Assembly: GCF_030167915.1 (NCBI RefSeq)
Contig: NZ_JARGNB010000001.1
Coordinates: 1,922,001-1,986,000 of the forward strand
From: Aquabacterium humicola
GTDB lineage: Bacteria; Pseudomonadota; Gammaproteobacteria; Burkholderiales; Burkholderiaceae_C
Reading direction: 5' to 3'
DNA length: 64,000 bases
In this document: in pieces, positions 36,301 to 44,770 of the stretch
Numbering within the stretch: position 1 is the first letter of the stretch
Layout: each line of letters opens with the position of its first letter
Program-made: the position numbers and the translations under genes
Notes under the pieces: model-generated
Seen by the model: the letters and a program-made list of their open reading frames with translations, nothing else
What the model was told of the DNA's origin: nothing
Database searches by the model: none

Positions 36301-36957
36301 CTTGAGCATGCCGAGGAAGCCGGACCACGTGGCGCTGTCGGTGGCCTGGTCGCTGTCCTGCGTCGTGAAGCGGCCGGCCGTGTCGATCAGCACCGCCTGG
36401 TCGGTGAACCACCAGTCGCAGTTGCGGGTGCCGCCGACGCCGCGCACCGCGTGGTCGCCCACCGCGTCGGCGAGCGGGAACTGCAGGCCCGAGTTGCGCA
36501 GCGCGGTCGTCTTGCCCGAGCCGGGCGCGCCGATGATCATGTACCAGGGCAGCTCGTAGAGGTACTTGCCGCCGAAGCGCGCCGCGAGCCCGCCCTTGCC
36601 GCCGCCGAAGCGCGCCTTGCGCAGCGTGCCCAGCGCCTGCTCGAAGCGCTGGCGCACGGCGACCAGGTCCGCGCTCTCCTGCGCCGCCGGTGCGCCGGGG
36701 GTGGCGGGCTGCGCGATCAGTTGGTCGACGACCTGGTTGTTGCCGCGACGCTTGCGCAGCACCGACAGCGTCGCCCAGATCACGAACAGCAGCACCAGCA
36801 CGCCGATCGTGATCCAGCGGGCGCGCTCGCTGTCCAGCGGGCGCGCCTCGCCGATCGCGATGATCGGGCCGATGAACCAGATGATGAAAGCCAGCGCGAG
36901 CAGCAGCACCGCGCCGAGCACGAAGCGGTTGAAGATCCAGCCGAGCACCTTCTTCAT
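33391..36957 (-). CDS. tssM: TssM/IcmF, T6SS inner-membrane core protein
   Basis: This 1188-residue TssM is of full length. Two N-terminal membrane helices (about 12-37 and 49-67) are followed by a cytoplasmic GTPase-like domain with an intact Walker A motif GAPGSGKT (143-150) and an RNCDWWFTDQAVLIDTAGR segment as switch/Walker B. A third membrane helix (about 460-480, AMVIAAYAGIGVLSIGTLVAW) leads to a large periplasmic domain. With TssJ and TssL it forms the envelope-spanning channel onto which the baseplate docks. Its ATG overlaps the end of tssL by four bases. An intact nucleotide-binding site is notable because some TssM proteins have lost it. Confidence 0.96.
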   Translation of the reverse strand: MKKVLGWIFNRFVLGAVLLLALAFIIWFIGPIIAIGEARPLDSERARWITIGVLVLLFVIWATLSVLRKRRGNNQVVDQLIAQPATPGAPAAQESADLVAVRQRFEQALGTLRKARFGGGKGGLAARFGGKYLYELPWYMIIGAPGSGKTTALRNSGLQFPLADAVGDHAVRGVGGTRNCDWWFTDQAVLIDTAGRFTTQDSDQATDSATWSGFLGMLKRSRPRQPLNGVLVTVSVADLIAKSGAERARHAATVRQRVQELHEKLNIRFPIYLLVTKCDLLAGFMEMFGSIDKAQRAEPWGFTFALDKTGLPKQPPTSELGPEFDQLLQRLSDGLIDRLQSEPDPQRRSRIYGFPGQFANLRGVLQEFVESVFSPSPYEAQPLLRGVYFVSGTQEGTPIDRMLGSIARQYQLERAVLAPQQASGRSYFLSRLLTEVVFAEQGLAGTNIGWERKRQAMVIAAYAGIGVLSIGTLVAWSISYGNNKRYVEQVSARVDQVKRQVQETPNRASSNLSPIVNALEATRGLAVAGTGLGEGDVPWSWGFGLYQGKRLDSAARAVYDRMLIDAMLPRLAIRVEEQLRSGASQQESQYEALKAYLMMYDPDHFDAKALKAHVESDWDARLGRELSTEQREQLSRHLDALLVQGAAVSPLPQDKGLIDTTRLQLASVSLPQRVYNRLRTQGLGAEFPEFTVVKAGGGNAPLVFTRVSGQPLTKGVPGLFSYNGYHKGFQSVVGDVAKQLDDEQEWVLAIKNPTPKSAGALLSDKLVDDVRRIYLNEYASTWTDFIADVRLVPVTSISQSVQTTRLLAAPDSPMIPLLKAMSRETTLLTGFGSLESAADSARASVTSKILSKIGARPSTTGAPEARIESIVDDRFVGLRRLVTAPEGGKAPIEGVVARLGELQVLLTSVEAALKGGAAPPASPLPNQLKAEAANAPEPVRSMLENLGSASSKVALIQLRESLARDVRSQIGEFCQQAVAGRYPFDPGSTRDVTQADFATLFGPGGKFDLLLQQKLAPYVDTSTRPWSFRPVDGTPLGTDHGQLPQFQRAAAIKETFFGPGGQAATLRLEFKPVEMDPAMTQFVLDVDGQVVRYAHGPQIPTVVQWPGPRGSGQVRVMGTPSGGMVNDGPWALLRLFDRVTIQPGSAPEKFRATFDLDGRKAVFDVTTSSVRNPFRMPDLRQFGCPTGL

Positions 36958-38312
36958 TTCTTGGCTCCGCTGGCCGGGGCCGCCGGCGCGCCACCGGCAG
37001 CCGGGCGCGGCGCGAAGTTGTCGGTGCGCGTGGTCAATAACGTGATTTCGACGCGGCGGTTCAAGGAGCGGTTGGCGGGTGTGTCGTTGGGCGCGACGGG
37101 TTCGCCGTCGGCGCGGCCCTCGGCCTTCACGCGGTCGGCCTGCACGCCGCGCGCGATCAGCAGGTCGCGCACCTCACGCGCACGCTCCTCGGACAGGTGC
37201 CAGTTCGACGGGAAGCGCGCAGTGCGCAGCGGCTGGTTGTCGGTGTGGCCGGTGACCAGCACCGCGCCGCCGACCTTCGCGAGGGCATCGGCGATGCGGC
37301 CCATCAGCACCTCGCGCTCGGGCACCAGCGTCGCGCTGCCGGACGGGAACAGCCCGTCGCCGCGCACGGTGACGACGCTGCGGTCGACCTCGTCGCGCAC
37401 GGCCACGAGGCTGGCCTTGATGTCCGCCTGCAGGAATTGCGCGAGCCGCGGCACCGGTGCCGGCTGGGCGACGGGCGCTACCGGCGGCGCCAGCCGCAGG
37501 CTCTGGATCTGGCCGTAGACCGGGTCGGTGATGCTGCCGAGCCGGAAGACGAACACCGTGTAGATGCCCACCAGCAGCAGCAGCGCGAGCGCCGCGGTGA
37601 CCGCCAGCGGCAGCCAGCTCAGCGCGCGGCGGCGCTGCATCGGCTGGCCCTGCCAGTGCTGCGCCAGCGCCGGGGCGTAGGGGCCGCGCTGCTGGCGGAT
37701 GATCTGCGCCAGCTTGTCGCGCACCGCCTCGAGCTGCGCGCGGCCGTTGTCGATGACGCGGTAGCGGCCTTCGAAGCCGAGCGCCACCGCGGCATAGATC
37801 AGCTCGAGCAGGTCGCGGTTCTGGTCCGGCTTCTCCGCCAGGCGGGCCATCAGCTGGAAGACCTTCTCGCCGCCGAAGACCTCGTTGTGGAAGCTCGCCA
37901 GCAAGCTGTTGCGACCCCAGACGCCGGAACCGCCCCAGGGCGTGTCGCCGGCCGCCTCGTCGAGCATCGTGCACAGGACATAGCGCGCGGCCATCACGCG
38001 CTCCGGCGGGATGCCGCGCTGGTGGGCCGCCGCTTCGAAGTCGCGCACGCTCTGCGCCAGCGCCGCGCGCAGCGCGGCCGGGTCGGCGACCTGGCGCGTC
38101 TTGCGGATCTGCGGCACGGTCATCAGGAGCTTGTTGGCCACGGCGAGCAGCGGGTTCAACCCGTGCTCGGCGAGCGCGCCTTCGGCCGCCTGCGCATCAC
38201 CGACGACGGTGGCGCCCTCGACCGGCCGCGAGCCGGTGAAGCCACCGGGTGTCGGCTTGATGAAAGTGCGCTGGCCGTCGAGCTGCGCGAAGGGATCGTT
38301 GGACGGATCCAT
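36954..38312 (-). CDS. tssL: TssL (DotU family) with OmpA-like domain
   Basis: This 452-residue protein has the cytoplasmic DotU domain (about 55-225, including NPLLAVANKLLMTVPQIRK and FHNEVFGGEKVFQLMARLAE). A single membrane helix (about 230-252) follows, then a C-terminal OmpA-like peptidoglycan-binding domain (about 330-435: VLVTGHTDNQPLRTARFPSN, LSEERAREVRDLL, NRSLNRRVEI). The extended form anchors the T6SS membrane complex to the cell wall without a separate TagL. It is translationally coupled to tssM (ATGA overlap) and follows tssK by 44 bases. The final proline/alanine-rich residues are a flexible tail. Confidence 0.95.
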   Translation of the reverse strand: MDPSNDPFAQLDGQRTFIKPTPGGFTGSRPVEGATVVGDAQAAEGALAEHGLNPLLAVANKLLMTVPQIRKTRQVADPAALRAALAQSVRDFEAAAHQRGIPPERVMAARYVLCTMLDEAAGDTPWGGSGVWGRNSLLASFHNEVFGGEKVFQLMARLAEKPDQNRDLLELIYAAVALGFEGRYRVIDNGRAQLEAVRDKLAQIIRQQRGPYAPALAQHWQGQPMQRRRALSWLPLAVTAALALLLLVGIYTVFVFRLGSITDPVYGQIQSLRLAPPVAPVAQPAPVPRLAQFLQADIKASLVAVRDEVDRSVVTVRGDGLFPSGSATLVPEREVLMGRIADALAKVGGAVLVTGHTDNQPLRTARFPSNWHLSEERAREVRDLLIARGVQADRVKAEGRADGEPVAPNDTPANRSLNRRVEITLLTTRTDNFAPRPAAGGAPAAPASGAKK

Positions 38313-38356
38313 GTGTCAGGACTTCGGTGGATCGTCGTGCATCGACGGGTGGTGGG

Positions 38357-39694
38357 TCAGACCTGGCGGATGGCCCAGAGCTCGAGCTCGAGGCCTGGGA
38401 AATCGCCGGCGACGTGCAGCGCGAGGCTGCCGCTGCGTTCGAGCTGCTTCCACAGCTCGCCCTGGCGCTCGACCTCGAAGTAGTGGAAGCCGGCGTGGTA
38501 CGGCAGTTGCCGTGGCGCGACCGGCAGGCTGTTCAGCACGATGCCGGGCAGCTGCAGGTTCACGAGGTCGCGAATGCGATCGACCGGTCCGAGCTTCGAC
38601 TGCGCCGGGAAGCGCTGGCGCAGCTGTTCGGCGGGCAACTGCGCGTTGACCGCCAGCACGAAGCCGGCCGAACGCAGCAGTTCGCCATCGGCGATGACCG
38701 CGGTGCGCACACCATGGCTGCGGTCGATCAGCTCGATCTGCACCGCATGGCGCTGCAGTTCCACCGACAGTAGCTCGCGCAGGTGCTCGATCACCGGGCC
38801 GAAGACGTGCTGCAGGTCGTCGTGCTTGTAGACCGGGTAGTCGGGCGGATGGCGCCGCGGCGCCTGGAAGGTCGACAGGTCGCCGGCGAGCTCGACGCAG
38901 CCAAGGTAGAAATCCCAGGGATGCACGCTCGGCGCCCCGGCGAACTGGCGGAACACCGGCTCCGCGCGGTTCAGCGACAGCAGCATCAGGAAGTCGGCGA
39001 CCTCCGAGACGCCCTTGCCCATCTGGCCCATGCGCGCGGCGAGCAGGCGCGCACGCTGTTGGACCAGCCCGTGCAGCAGGCCGGCGAGTGCCGACAACTG
39101 GCCGCTGGCCTCGATGCGCGTCTGCGGCGCGTAGTAGCCGCGGTCGAGCACCAGCTGGCCGTCGCTGCGTTTCTCGATGACCCGCGCGACGCCGAGCACG
39201 GCATAGGCATCGCTCGCATCGCGCGCACGCATCAGGCGCAGGTTCAACGCGCCGGTCTGGATGGGCTCCGGGTCGTCGCCGGCATTCGTGTGGTCGCGCA
39301 GTTCGGTGTCCACCGCGCGCAGGCGGCAGAGCTCGTCGCCATGGCCATCGCCGAAGTCGACTTCCGTGACGCCGGCACGCGCGAGCGGCGCGGCCAGGCA
39401 GACGAGCTCGCCCTTCATGTCGTCGGCGACGTCGCAGGGCACCGGCACCGCGTCGACGTCGGGAAACGAGAACGGCGTGCCGTCGGGCAGGATGCCGCTG
39501 CCGCGGACCAGGCCGAGGCGGCCGAGCGCGAGCTGCGCTTCGTCGAGCACCAGCTCGGCGAAGCCCCACGCATACGGATGGGCGGCGCGCGTGCGGCTGT
39601 CGACCAGCTGCTCGACGAAGCGCGATTCCTGCTGGAAGTGGTGGGGCTGCAGGAACATGCCCTGCGACCAGACCACCCGGTTGCGTGAGCTCAT
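38357..39694 (-). CDS. tssK: TssK, T6SS baseplate-membrane linker
   Basis: This 445-residue TssK starts at the ATG at 39694, giving MSSRNRVVWSQGMFLQPHHFQ, the strongly conserved N-terminus of the family (VxWxxGMFLxPQHFQ). Longer open frames upstream run into tssJ and are unlikely. TssK trimers bind TssF/TssG of the baseplate and the cytoplasmic parts of TssL/TssM. Later conserved pieces include FPDVDAVPVP, PSVHPWDFYLGCVELAGDLS and the C-terminal HYFEVERQGELWKQLERSGSL. It is separated from tssJ by 10 bases and from tssL by 44, in the minus-strand operon. Confidence 0.95.
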   Translation of the reverse strand: MSSRNRVVWSQGMFLQPHHFQQESRFVEQLVDSRTRAAHPYAWGFAELVLDEAQLALGRLGLVRGSGILPDGTPFSFPDVDAVPVPCDVADDMKGELVCLAAPLARAGVTEVDFGDGHGDELCRLRAVDTELRDHTNAGDDPEPIQTGALNLRLMRARDASDAYAVLGVARVIEKRSDGQLVLDRGYYAPQTRIEASGQLSALAGLLHGLVQQRARLLAARMGQMGKGVSEVADFLMLLSLNRAEPVFRQFAGAPSVHPWDFYLGCVELAGDLSTFQAPRRHPPDYPVYKHDDLQHVFGPVIEHLRELLSVELQRHAVQIELIDRSHGVRTAVIADGELLRSAGFVLAVNAQLPAEQLRQRFPAQSKLGPVDRIRDLVNLQLPGIVLNSLPVAPRQLPYHAGFHYFEVERQGELWKQLERSGSLALHVAGDFPGLELELWAIRQV

Positions 39695-39704
39695 GACGTG
39701 GCGA

Positions 39705-40220
39705 TCACGGCTTGACTTCGACGGCCAGCGCCAGGTCGCCGGCGCGGATCGACAACTGCTGGGCCTTGTTCGGCTGCACCGGCACGACGGCGCGCCACGT
39801 GGCCTTCTCGAGGTTGCGGTAGGCGCCGAAGACACCGATGAACCGCGTGTCCGCACCCAGCGTCTTCTTGATCGGTCGGCTCTCGCCCGGCTGCAGCATG
39901 ATCTCTTCGCGTGCGACCAGGTCGGCGGCCAGCGCGGCCTGGTCGCCCTGGTACAGCGACATGAAGTCGGCACTGTTGAAGGCGGACGGGGACTTCAGCT
40001 CATAGACCCGCACCAGCAGCGGCGAGGGCCGCTGGTTCACGCTGAGGTTCAGTTGGGGCGAGGCCTGGATCGCGCCGTCGACCGTGGTCGGCGGTGGCGG
40101 CTTCGGTGGACTGGAACAGCCGCCCAGACCGAGCATCACACCGGCCGCCGTCGCCAGGGCGAGCGCCCCGGCCCACGCGGGTACGCTGCGGGCCCGACCC
40201 GCGAGAACACCTGAGTTCAA
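39705..40220 (-). CDS. tssJ: TssJ, T6SS outer-membrane lipoprotein
   Basis: This 171-residue lipoprotein has a signal peptide ending in LGLGGC, followed by SSPPKPPPP and the TssJ beta-sandwich: LNLSVNQRPSPLLVRVYELKS, FNSADFMSLYQGD, and LGADTRFIGVFGAYRNLEKA. TssJ sits at the inner leaflet of the outer membrane and holds the periplasmic end of TssM. It is the first gene of the operon reading toward tagF. The 244 bases upstream, up to the end of dsbD, contain two inverted repeats (40233-40262 and 40311-40326) but no obvious promoter. Confidence 0.94.
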   Translation of the reverse strand: MNSGVLAGRARSVPAWAGALALATAAGVMLGLGGCSSPPKPPPPTTVDGAIQASPQLNLSVNQRPSPLLVRVYELKSPSAFNSADFMSLYQGDQAALAADLVAREEIMLQPGESRPIKKTLGADTRFIGVFGAYRNLEKATWRAVVPVQPNKAQQLSIRAGDLALAVEVKP

Positions 40221-40232
40221 TGCACGCTCCTG

Positions 40233-40262
40233 TCAGTGCCGCCGGCCGCCCGAAGGCACTGA
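40233..40262. repeat. Inverted repeat upstream of tssJ
   Basis: TCAGTGCC (40233-40240) and GGCACTGA (40255-40262) form a perfect 8-base inverted repeat with a 14-base spacer, starting 13 bases before the tssJ start codon on the minus strand. It could be an operator or a hairpin limiting translation of tssJ. No T-run accompanies it. Confidence 0.5.
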
Positions 40263-40310
40263 CGCGTCCCCGGCAGGGGATGGCGAACGAGGCGAGCTTG
40301 GGGGCCGGTC

Positions 40311-40326
40311 ATCCTTGGGCAAGGAT
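40311..40326. repeat. Small inverted repeat between dsbD and tssJ
   Basis: ATCCTT-GGGC-AAGGAT is a perfect 6-base stem with a four-base loop. It stands 91 bases upstream of tssJ and downstream of dsbD. It may be part of the dsbD transcript end or of the tssJ control region. The stem is short, so significance is uncertain. Confidence 0.3.
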
Positions 40327-40464
40327 AAGCAGCGGCCGCTCAGGGTCGGCGTGACTTAGGTAATCCGGTGGAGCGCCGATCGCCCGGCAGGGCCGCGCGC
40401 CGTGCTCGATGTCCGGCTCGCCGGAAGCATGCTCGGCGGCCGGCATGGCCGCCGGGCCGCGCCT

Positions 40465-42240
40465 TCAAAGCCCCGCGTCGCCGAGCGAACGCTGGAAGCG
40501 GCTCGCGCTCTGGAAGCCCACCACGCGCGCGGCGCCGATCTCGCGCCCGGCGGTGTCGAAGAACAGCGTGCCGGGCGGGCCGAAGAGGCCGAAGCGCCGC
40601 AGCAGCGCGCGGTCGTCGGCGGTATTGCCGGTGACGTCGACCTTCAGCAGCAGCGCGTTGCCCAGCCGCGGCGCAACCTGGGCGTGGCGGAACGTGAAGC
40701 GCTCCATCTCCTTGCAGGCGACGCACCAGTCGGCGTAGACGTCGAGCATCACCGGCCGGCCTGCACCCGCCAGCATGGCCTCCAACTCGGCGACCGTGCG
40801 CACGCGCTGGAAGCGCAGGGCGTTTGCCGATGTCGCCGTGCCCTCGGCCCAATGTGCCCACGGCTGCAGCGGGTCGCGGCCGCCGGTCGCGGCGGCCACC
40901 AGCTGCAGCAGGCCGATGCCCAACGCCACGACACCCGCGGCGCGCTGAAGCCCGGCCCTTCCGGCCGGCGTCGCCGTGGTGCGACGGGCGATCGCCGCCT
41001 TCAGCAGCAGGCCGGCGACCACCAGCAGCAGCACACCCCACAGCGCAAGCACCGCAGCCGCCGGCAGCACCGGTTGCGCGATCCAGATCGCCACCGCCAG
41101 CATCAGCACGCCGAACAGGCGCTTGATGCCGAACATCCATGGACCCGACTTCGGCAGCCAGCGGCCGGAGGAGCCGCCGAGCACGAGCAGGGGCACGCTC
41201 ATGCCGATCGCCATCGCGAACAAGGCGCCGCCGCCGAGCACCACGTCGCGGCTCTGGCTGATGAACAGCAGCGCCGCGGCCAAGGGGGCGCTAACGCAGG
41301 GGCTGACGATGAGCGCCGACAGCCCGCCCATCATGAAAACGCCGAACAGCTGGCCGGCGCGCATGCGGTTGCAGTGCTGCGAGACGTGCGAGGTGAAGCG
41401 CGACGGCAGTCGCAACTGGTAGACGTCGAACATCGACAGCGACAGCACGGCCAGCAGCACGGCGAAGGTGCCGATCGCCCACGGCGTCTGCAGGGCGGCC
41501 GCGAAGCCTTCCCCGGCCAGGCCGGCAGCGACGCCGAGCGCGGTGTAGACCAGCGCCATGCCGAGCGAGTAGCTCGCGGCCAGGGCGAGCCCGCGACCGC
41601 GGCGAGGCTGATGGTGGGTGCCGACGATGATCGACGACAGGATCGGCAGCATCGGCAGCACGCAAGGCGTCAGCGACAGCAGCAGGCCGACGCCGAGGAA
41701 GACCCCGGCGATGCGCCAGAAGTGACCGGACGCCAGCGCGGCCTCGACCATCGAGCCTCCGGCGGCCGAGCCTGCCGTCGGGCGGGCCGCGGTCGAGACG
41801 ATCTGCGCCGGGTCGAGGCGAGCGACGCTGGTCATCGGCGGATAGCACAGGCCGGCATCGGCGCAGCCTTGCGACGTCACCTTGAGCGTGTACGGGGCCG
41901 AGGCGCCGATCGGCACGACGATGCGCAGGTCGCCGCGCAGGGTCTCGACGTTCTTCTGGAAGTTCTCGTCGTACTTGACCTTGCCGGCGGGGATGGCCGG
42001 CGTGCCGAGGCTTGCACCGTCGGCCGCGAAGAGGAATCGATCGCGGTAAAGGTAGTAGCCCGGCGCGACGACGAAGCTGACCTCGGCTTCGGTCGCGCTG
42101 ACCGCGCGCGCCGAGAAGCGGAAGGCCTTCTCGGGTTCGAGGAAATCGTCCGCCGCACGCGCCATTCCGCCCGCCAGGATCAGCCAGGCCGCCAGCGCCA
42201 GCACGGCCAGCGCCCGGGTCAGGTGACGGAGGTGAATCAT
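40465..42240 (-). CDS. dsbD: DsbD, thiol:disulfide interchange protein
   Basis: This 591-residue DsbD carries electrons from cytoplasmic thioredoxin across the inner membrane to periplasmic reductases such as DsbC. All three domains are present. After a signal peptide (cleavage near MARAADD) the periplasmic alpha domain has its cysteine pair in SQGCADAGLCYPP. The beta domain has about eight membrane helices with the redox cysteines in LTPCVLPMLPIL and VSPCVSAPL. The C-terminal thioredoxin-like gamma domain has CVAC (Cys506, Cys509) in VYADWCVACKEMERF. It lies between the T6SS genes and rplQ, downstream of the rplQ terminator and on the same strand, and probably has its own promoter. It is housekeeping and not part of the T6SS, though it could serve its disulfide proteins. 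Confidence 0.94.
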   Translation of the reverse strand: MIHLRHLTRALAVLALAAWLILAGGMARAADDFLEPEKAFRFSARAVSATEAEVSFVVAPGYYLYRDRFLFAADGASLGTPAIPAGKVKYDENFQKNVETLRGDLRIVVPIGASAPYTLKVTSQGCADAGLCYPPMTSVARLDPAQIVSTAARPTAGSAAGGSMVEAALASGHFWRIAGVFLGVGLLLSLTPCVLPMLPILSSIIVGTHHQPRRGRGLALAASYSLGMALVYTALGVAAGLAGEGFAAALQTPWAIGTFAVLLAVLSLSMFDVYQLRLPSRFTSHVSQHCNRMRAGQLFGVFMMGGLSALIVSPCVSAPLAAALLFISQSRDVVLGGGALFAMAIGMSVPLLVLGGSSGRWLPKSGPWMFGIKRLFGVLMLAVAIWIAQPVLPAAAVLALWGVLLLVVAGLLLKAAIARRTTATPAGRAGLQRAAGVVALGIGLLQLVAAATGGRDPLQPWAHWAEGTATSANALRFQRVRTVAELEAMLAGAGRPVMLDVYADWCVACKEMERFTFRHAQVAPRLGNALLLKVDVTGNTADDRALLRRFGLFGPPGTLFFDTAGREIGAARVVGFQSASRFQRSLGDAGL

Positions 42241-42291
42241 GGGTGGATTGTCGCGCGGTGATCCGCCCGGAGCTTGCGCGGGGACAGAACG

Positions 42292-42322
42292 AAAAAAGGG
42301 CCGGCGTGAACGCTGGCCCTTT
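42292..42322 (-). terminator. Intrinsic terminator after rplQ
   Basis: On the minus strand AAAGGGCCAGCG-TTCA-CGCCGGCCCTTT forms a 12-base stem with one mismatch, directly followed by six T residues in total. It lies 27 bases after the rplQ stop codon and before dsbD. It should end the whole alpha operon. Confidence 0.88.
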
Positions 42323-42348
42323 CTGTGTCGCTTGTCGGCGCGCCGAAC

Positions 42349-42747
42349 TTACTCGGCGCTCGCCTCGGCGGCGTCGGCAGCCACCGGCTCCGGCCGATCG
42401 ACCAGCTCGACGAAGGCCAGCGGAGCGTTGTCGCCGACGCGGAAGCCCATCTTCAGGATGCGGGTGTAGCCGCCCGGACGGGTCTGGTAGCGCGGGCCCA
42501 GCTCGTTGAAGAGCTTGGTCACGATGTCGCGGTCGCGCAGGCGGTTGAAGGCGAGGCGGCGGTTGGCCAGCGTCGGCGTCTTCGCCAGCGTGATCAGCGG
42601 CTCGACGACGCGACGCAGCTCCTTGGCCTTCGGGACCGTGGTCTTGATCGCTTCGTGCTGCAGCAGCGAGACGCACATGTTGCGCAGCATCGCCTGGCGA
42701 TGCTCGCTGGTGCGGTTGAGTTTGCGGAGTCCGTGTCCGTGACGCAT
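42349..42747 (-). CDS. rplQ: 50S ribosomal protein L17
   Basis: This is L17, 132 residues. The start [20 protein letters not shown] is the invariant opening of the family, and [22 protein letters not shown] follows. It binds 23S rRNA on the back of the large subunit near the exit tunnel. The C-terminal tail, rich in alanine and glutamate, makes it slightly longer than the 127-residue E. coli protein. It is the last gene of the alpha operon, 71 bases after rpoA, and is followed by the intrinsic terminator. Confidence 0.98.
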   Translation of the reverse strand: MRHGHGLRKLNRTSEHRQAMLRNMCVSLLQHEAIKTTVPKAKELRRVVEPLITLAKTPTLANRRLAFNRLRDRDIVTKLFNELGPRYQTRPGGYTRILKMGFRVGDNAPLAFVELVDRPEPVAADAAEASAE

Positions 42748-42818
42748 GGTGCTTTCCTTTCCTTATGAGACCGCCAGCCGTGTCAGGTACTGGCGGGTGC
42801 ACGCGTGCGCTGAGTGGT

Positions 42819-43805
42819 TCAGCGCTTGTCCAGGCCCTGCGGGGGCCAGTTCTCGAGGCGCGCGCCGAGCGTGAGGCCACGCGAGGCGAGCACTTCCTTG
42901 ATTTCATTGAGCGACTTGCGGCCGAGGTTCGGCGTCTTCAGCAGCTCGGTCTCGGTGCGCTGGATCAGGTCGCCGATGTAGTAGATGTTCTCGGCCTTCA
43001 GGCAGTTGGCCGAACGAACCGTCAGCTCGAGCTCGTCGACCGGGCGCAGCAGGATCGGATCGAAGTTGTCCTTGCGCGGCTGTTCGCTGGCGAAGCTCAG
43101 CGGCTCGGTGCCTTCCAGGCCGGTGAAGACCACCAGCTGGTCCACCAGGATCTTGGCCGACGCGCGGATCGCTTCCTCGGGCGAGATCGCGCCGTTGGTC
43201 TCGATCTCCATCACCAGCTTGTCGAGGTCGGTGCGCTGCTCGACGCGGGCATTCTCGACGGCGTACGACACGCGGCGCACCGGCGAGAACGAGGCGTCCA
43301 GCACGATGCGGCCGATCGACTTGGTCGGTTCGTCGCCATAGCGGCGCAGGTTGCCCGGCACGTAGCCGCGGCCCTTCTCGACCTTGATCTGCATGTCGAG
43401 CTTGCCGCCCTGCGCCAGGTGGGCGATGACGTGATCGGGGTTGATGATCTCGACGTCGTGCGGCGTCTGGATGTCGGCCGCGGTGACCGCGCCTTCACCT
43501 TCCTTGCGCAGCACCAGGGTCACTTCGTCGCGGTTGTGCAGACGGAAGACGACGCCCTTGAGGTTCAGCATGATGTGCACGACGTCTTCGGCCACGCCGT
43601 CGACCGTCGAGTACTCGTGCAGAACGCCGGCGATGGTGACTTCCGTCGGCGCGTAACCCACCATCGACGACAGCAGCACGCGACGCAGCGCGTTGCCAAG
43701 CGTGTGGCCGTAGCCGCGCTCGAACGGCTCGAGCGTGACCTTGGCGCGGTGGCCGCCGAGCGGCTCCACCTGGATGGCTTTGGGTTTCAGCAGGTTGGTT
43801 TGCAT
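42819..43805 (-). CDS. rpoA: RNA polymerase alpha subunit
   Basis: This 328-residue RpoA is close to the E. coli length (329). The N-terminal assembly domain (about 1-235) contains [21 protein letters not shown], which starts polymerase assembly. The C-terminal domain (about 250-328) contains the helix-hairpin-helix [21 protein letters not shown] and [13 protein letters not shown], which bind UP elements and activators. The gene lies in the alpha operon between rpsD and rplQ. The 156-base gap before it carries a 9-base inverted repeat (43880-43908). Confidence 0.99.
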   Translation of the reverse strand: MQTNLLKPKAIQVEPLGGHRAKVTLEPFERGYGHTLGNALRRVLLSSMVGYAPTEVTIAGVLHEYSTVDGVAEDVVHIMLNLKGVVFRLHNRDEVTLVLRKEGEGAVTAADIQTPHDVEIINPDHVIAHLAQGGKLDMQIKVEKGRGYVPGNLRRYGDEPTKSIGRIVLDASFSPVRRVSYAVENARVEQRTDLDKLVMEIETNGAISPEEAIRASAKILVDQLVVFTGLEGTEPLSFASEQPRKDNFDPILLRPVDELELTVRSANCLKAENIYYIGDLIQRTETELLKTPNLGRKSLNEIKEVLASRGLTLGARLENWPPQGLDKR

Positions 43806-43879
43806 CTGGTCTCAGTTCCTCTCAATACCCTCGGCTCGTTACACCGATAAGGCTGGCGGACCTGCCGGGCTTGGTTGTC

Positions 43880-43908
43880 GGCGTTGCGTGTCCGGCACGC
43901 GCAACGCC
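43880..43908. repeat. Hairpin between rpsD and rpoA
   Basis: GGCGTTGCG (43880-43888) and CGCAACGCC (43900-43908) form a perfect 9-base stem with an 11-base loop in the rpsD-rpoA gap. It lacks a T-run on the minus strand, so a processing or attenuation element is more likely than a full terminator. Confidence 0.5.
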
Positions 43909-43961
43909 CTGGCCGGGCCGGGCCGACAGGTCGTCTGGCCCGCACCCGCTCCTCGTTCGGA

Positions 43962-44585
43962 TTAGCGCGAGTACAACTCGACGATCAGCGATTCGTTGAT
44001 GTCCGAACCGAACTCGTCGCGGTCCGGCACCTTCTTGAAGACGCCTTCGAGCTTGCTGCCGTCGACCTGGACCCAGCCCGGCATGCCGATCGACTCGGCC
44101 AGCTTGACGGCGTCGGTGACGCGCAGCTGCTTCTTGGCCTTCTCGCGCAGCGCGATGACGTCGCCGGCCTTGACCAGGTACGACGGGATGTTGACGACCT
44201 TGCCGTTGACCATGATGGCCTGGTGCGACACCAGCTGCCGCGCTTCGGCGCGCGTCGAGCCGAAGCCCATGCGGTAGACGACGTTGTCCAGGCGCGACTC
44301 GAGGATGAACAGCAGGTTCGCGCCGGTGTTGCCCCGGCGGCGCTCGGCCTCGGCAAAGTAGCGGCGGAACTGGCGCTCGAGCACGCCGTACATGCGCTTG
44401 ACCTTCTGCTTCTCGCGCAGCTGCAGGCCGAAGTCGGAGGTGCGGGCACCGGAGGTGCGGCCGTGCTGGCCGGGCTTGGTGTCGAACTTGGCCTTGTCGC
44501 TGATGGCGCGGCGGGCGCTCTTCAGGTAGAGGTCGGTGCCTTCACGGCGGGCCAGCTTGGCCTTGGGTCCGAGGTAACGTGCCAC
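43962..44585 (-). CDS. rpsD: 30S ribosomal protein S4
   Basis: This is S4, 207 residues. It opens with [21 protein letters not shown] and has the S4 RNA-binding fold ([22 protein letters not shown], then [18 protein letters not shown]). It starts 30S assembly by binding 16S rRNA and, in E. coli, represses the alpha operon. No cysteine zinc knuckle is present at the N-terminus, as in most proteobacterial S4. It is separated from rpsK by an unusually long 217-base gap containing hairpins and a perfect TATAAT (44765-44770, minus strand). Confidence 0.98.
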   Translation of the reverse strand: MARYLGPKAKLARREGTDLYLKSARRAISDKAKFDTKPGQHGRTSGARTSDFGLQLREKQKVKRMYGVLERQFRRYFAEAERRRGNTGANLLFILESRLDNVVYRMGFGSTRAEARQLVSHQAIMVNGKVVNIPSYLVKAGDVIALREKAKKQLRVTDAVKLAESIGMPGWVQVDGSKLEGVFKKVPDRDEFGSDINESLIVELYSR

Positions 44586-44720
44586 GTTGCTTCCTTAGGT
44601 GTTTCTGACGCGAGGCGGTGTCGCGCGAGTCTGGCGGGTGTTGTGATGAACGCTCAGACGGTGGGCTTGTGGAGGGTGGCCGGCGCCGGCGGGCCGACAG
44701 CGGAAACCCTCAACGAAATT

Positions 44721-44748
44721 GCCGGCGGGTGCTTTCGGCACCGCCGGC
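44721..44748. repeat. GC-rich hairpin between rpsK and rpsD
   Basis: GCCGGCGGGTGC-TTTCG-GCACCGCCGGC makes a stem of 11 pairs with one bulged base. On the minus strand it is followed by AATTTCG, too short for a strong terminator. It may attenuate transcription from rpsK into rpsD or protect the rpsK 3' end. Confidence 0.45.
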
Positions 44749-44764
44749 GAACGGAAAACTGCTC

Positions 44765-44770
44765 ATTATA
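44765..44770 (-). promoter_or_regulatory. Possible internal promoter for rpsD-rpoA-rplQ
   Basis: A perfect TATAAT -10 box lies on the minus strand 180 bases before rpsD. No good -35 box is found at 16-18 bases. Instead the spacer holds a small inverted repeat (GCGGCA-TCGC-TGCCGC, 44771-44786) and a near palindrome (44785-44797). It could be an activator-dependent or extended promoter allowing separate synthesis of RpoA. Confidence 0.4.

Noticed and set aside
33244-37518. A very long plus-strand open frame (over 1,400 codons) opposite tssM and tssL
   Set aside because: It is a shadow of GC-rich codon bias. The minus strand encodes well-conserved TssM and TssL with known motifs, and the plus frame is arginine/alanine-rich without any domain.
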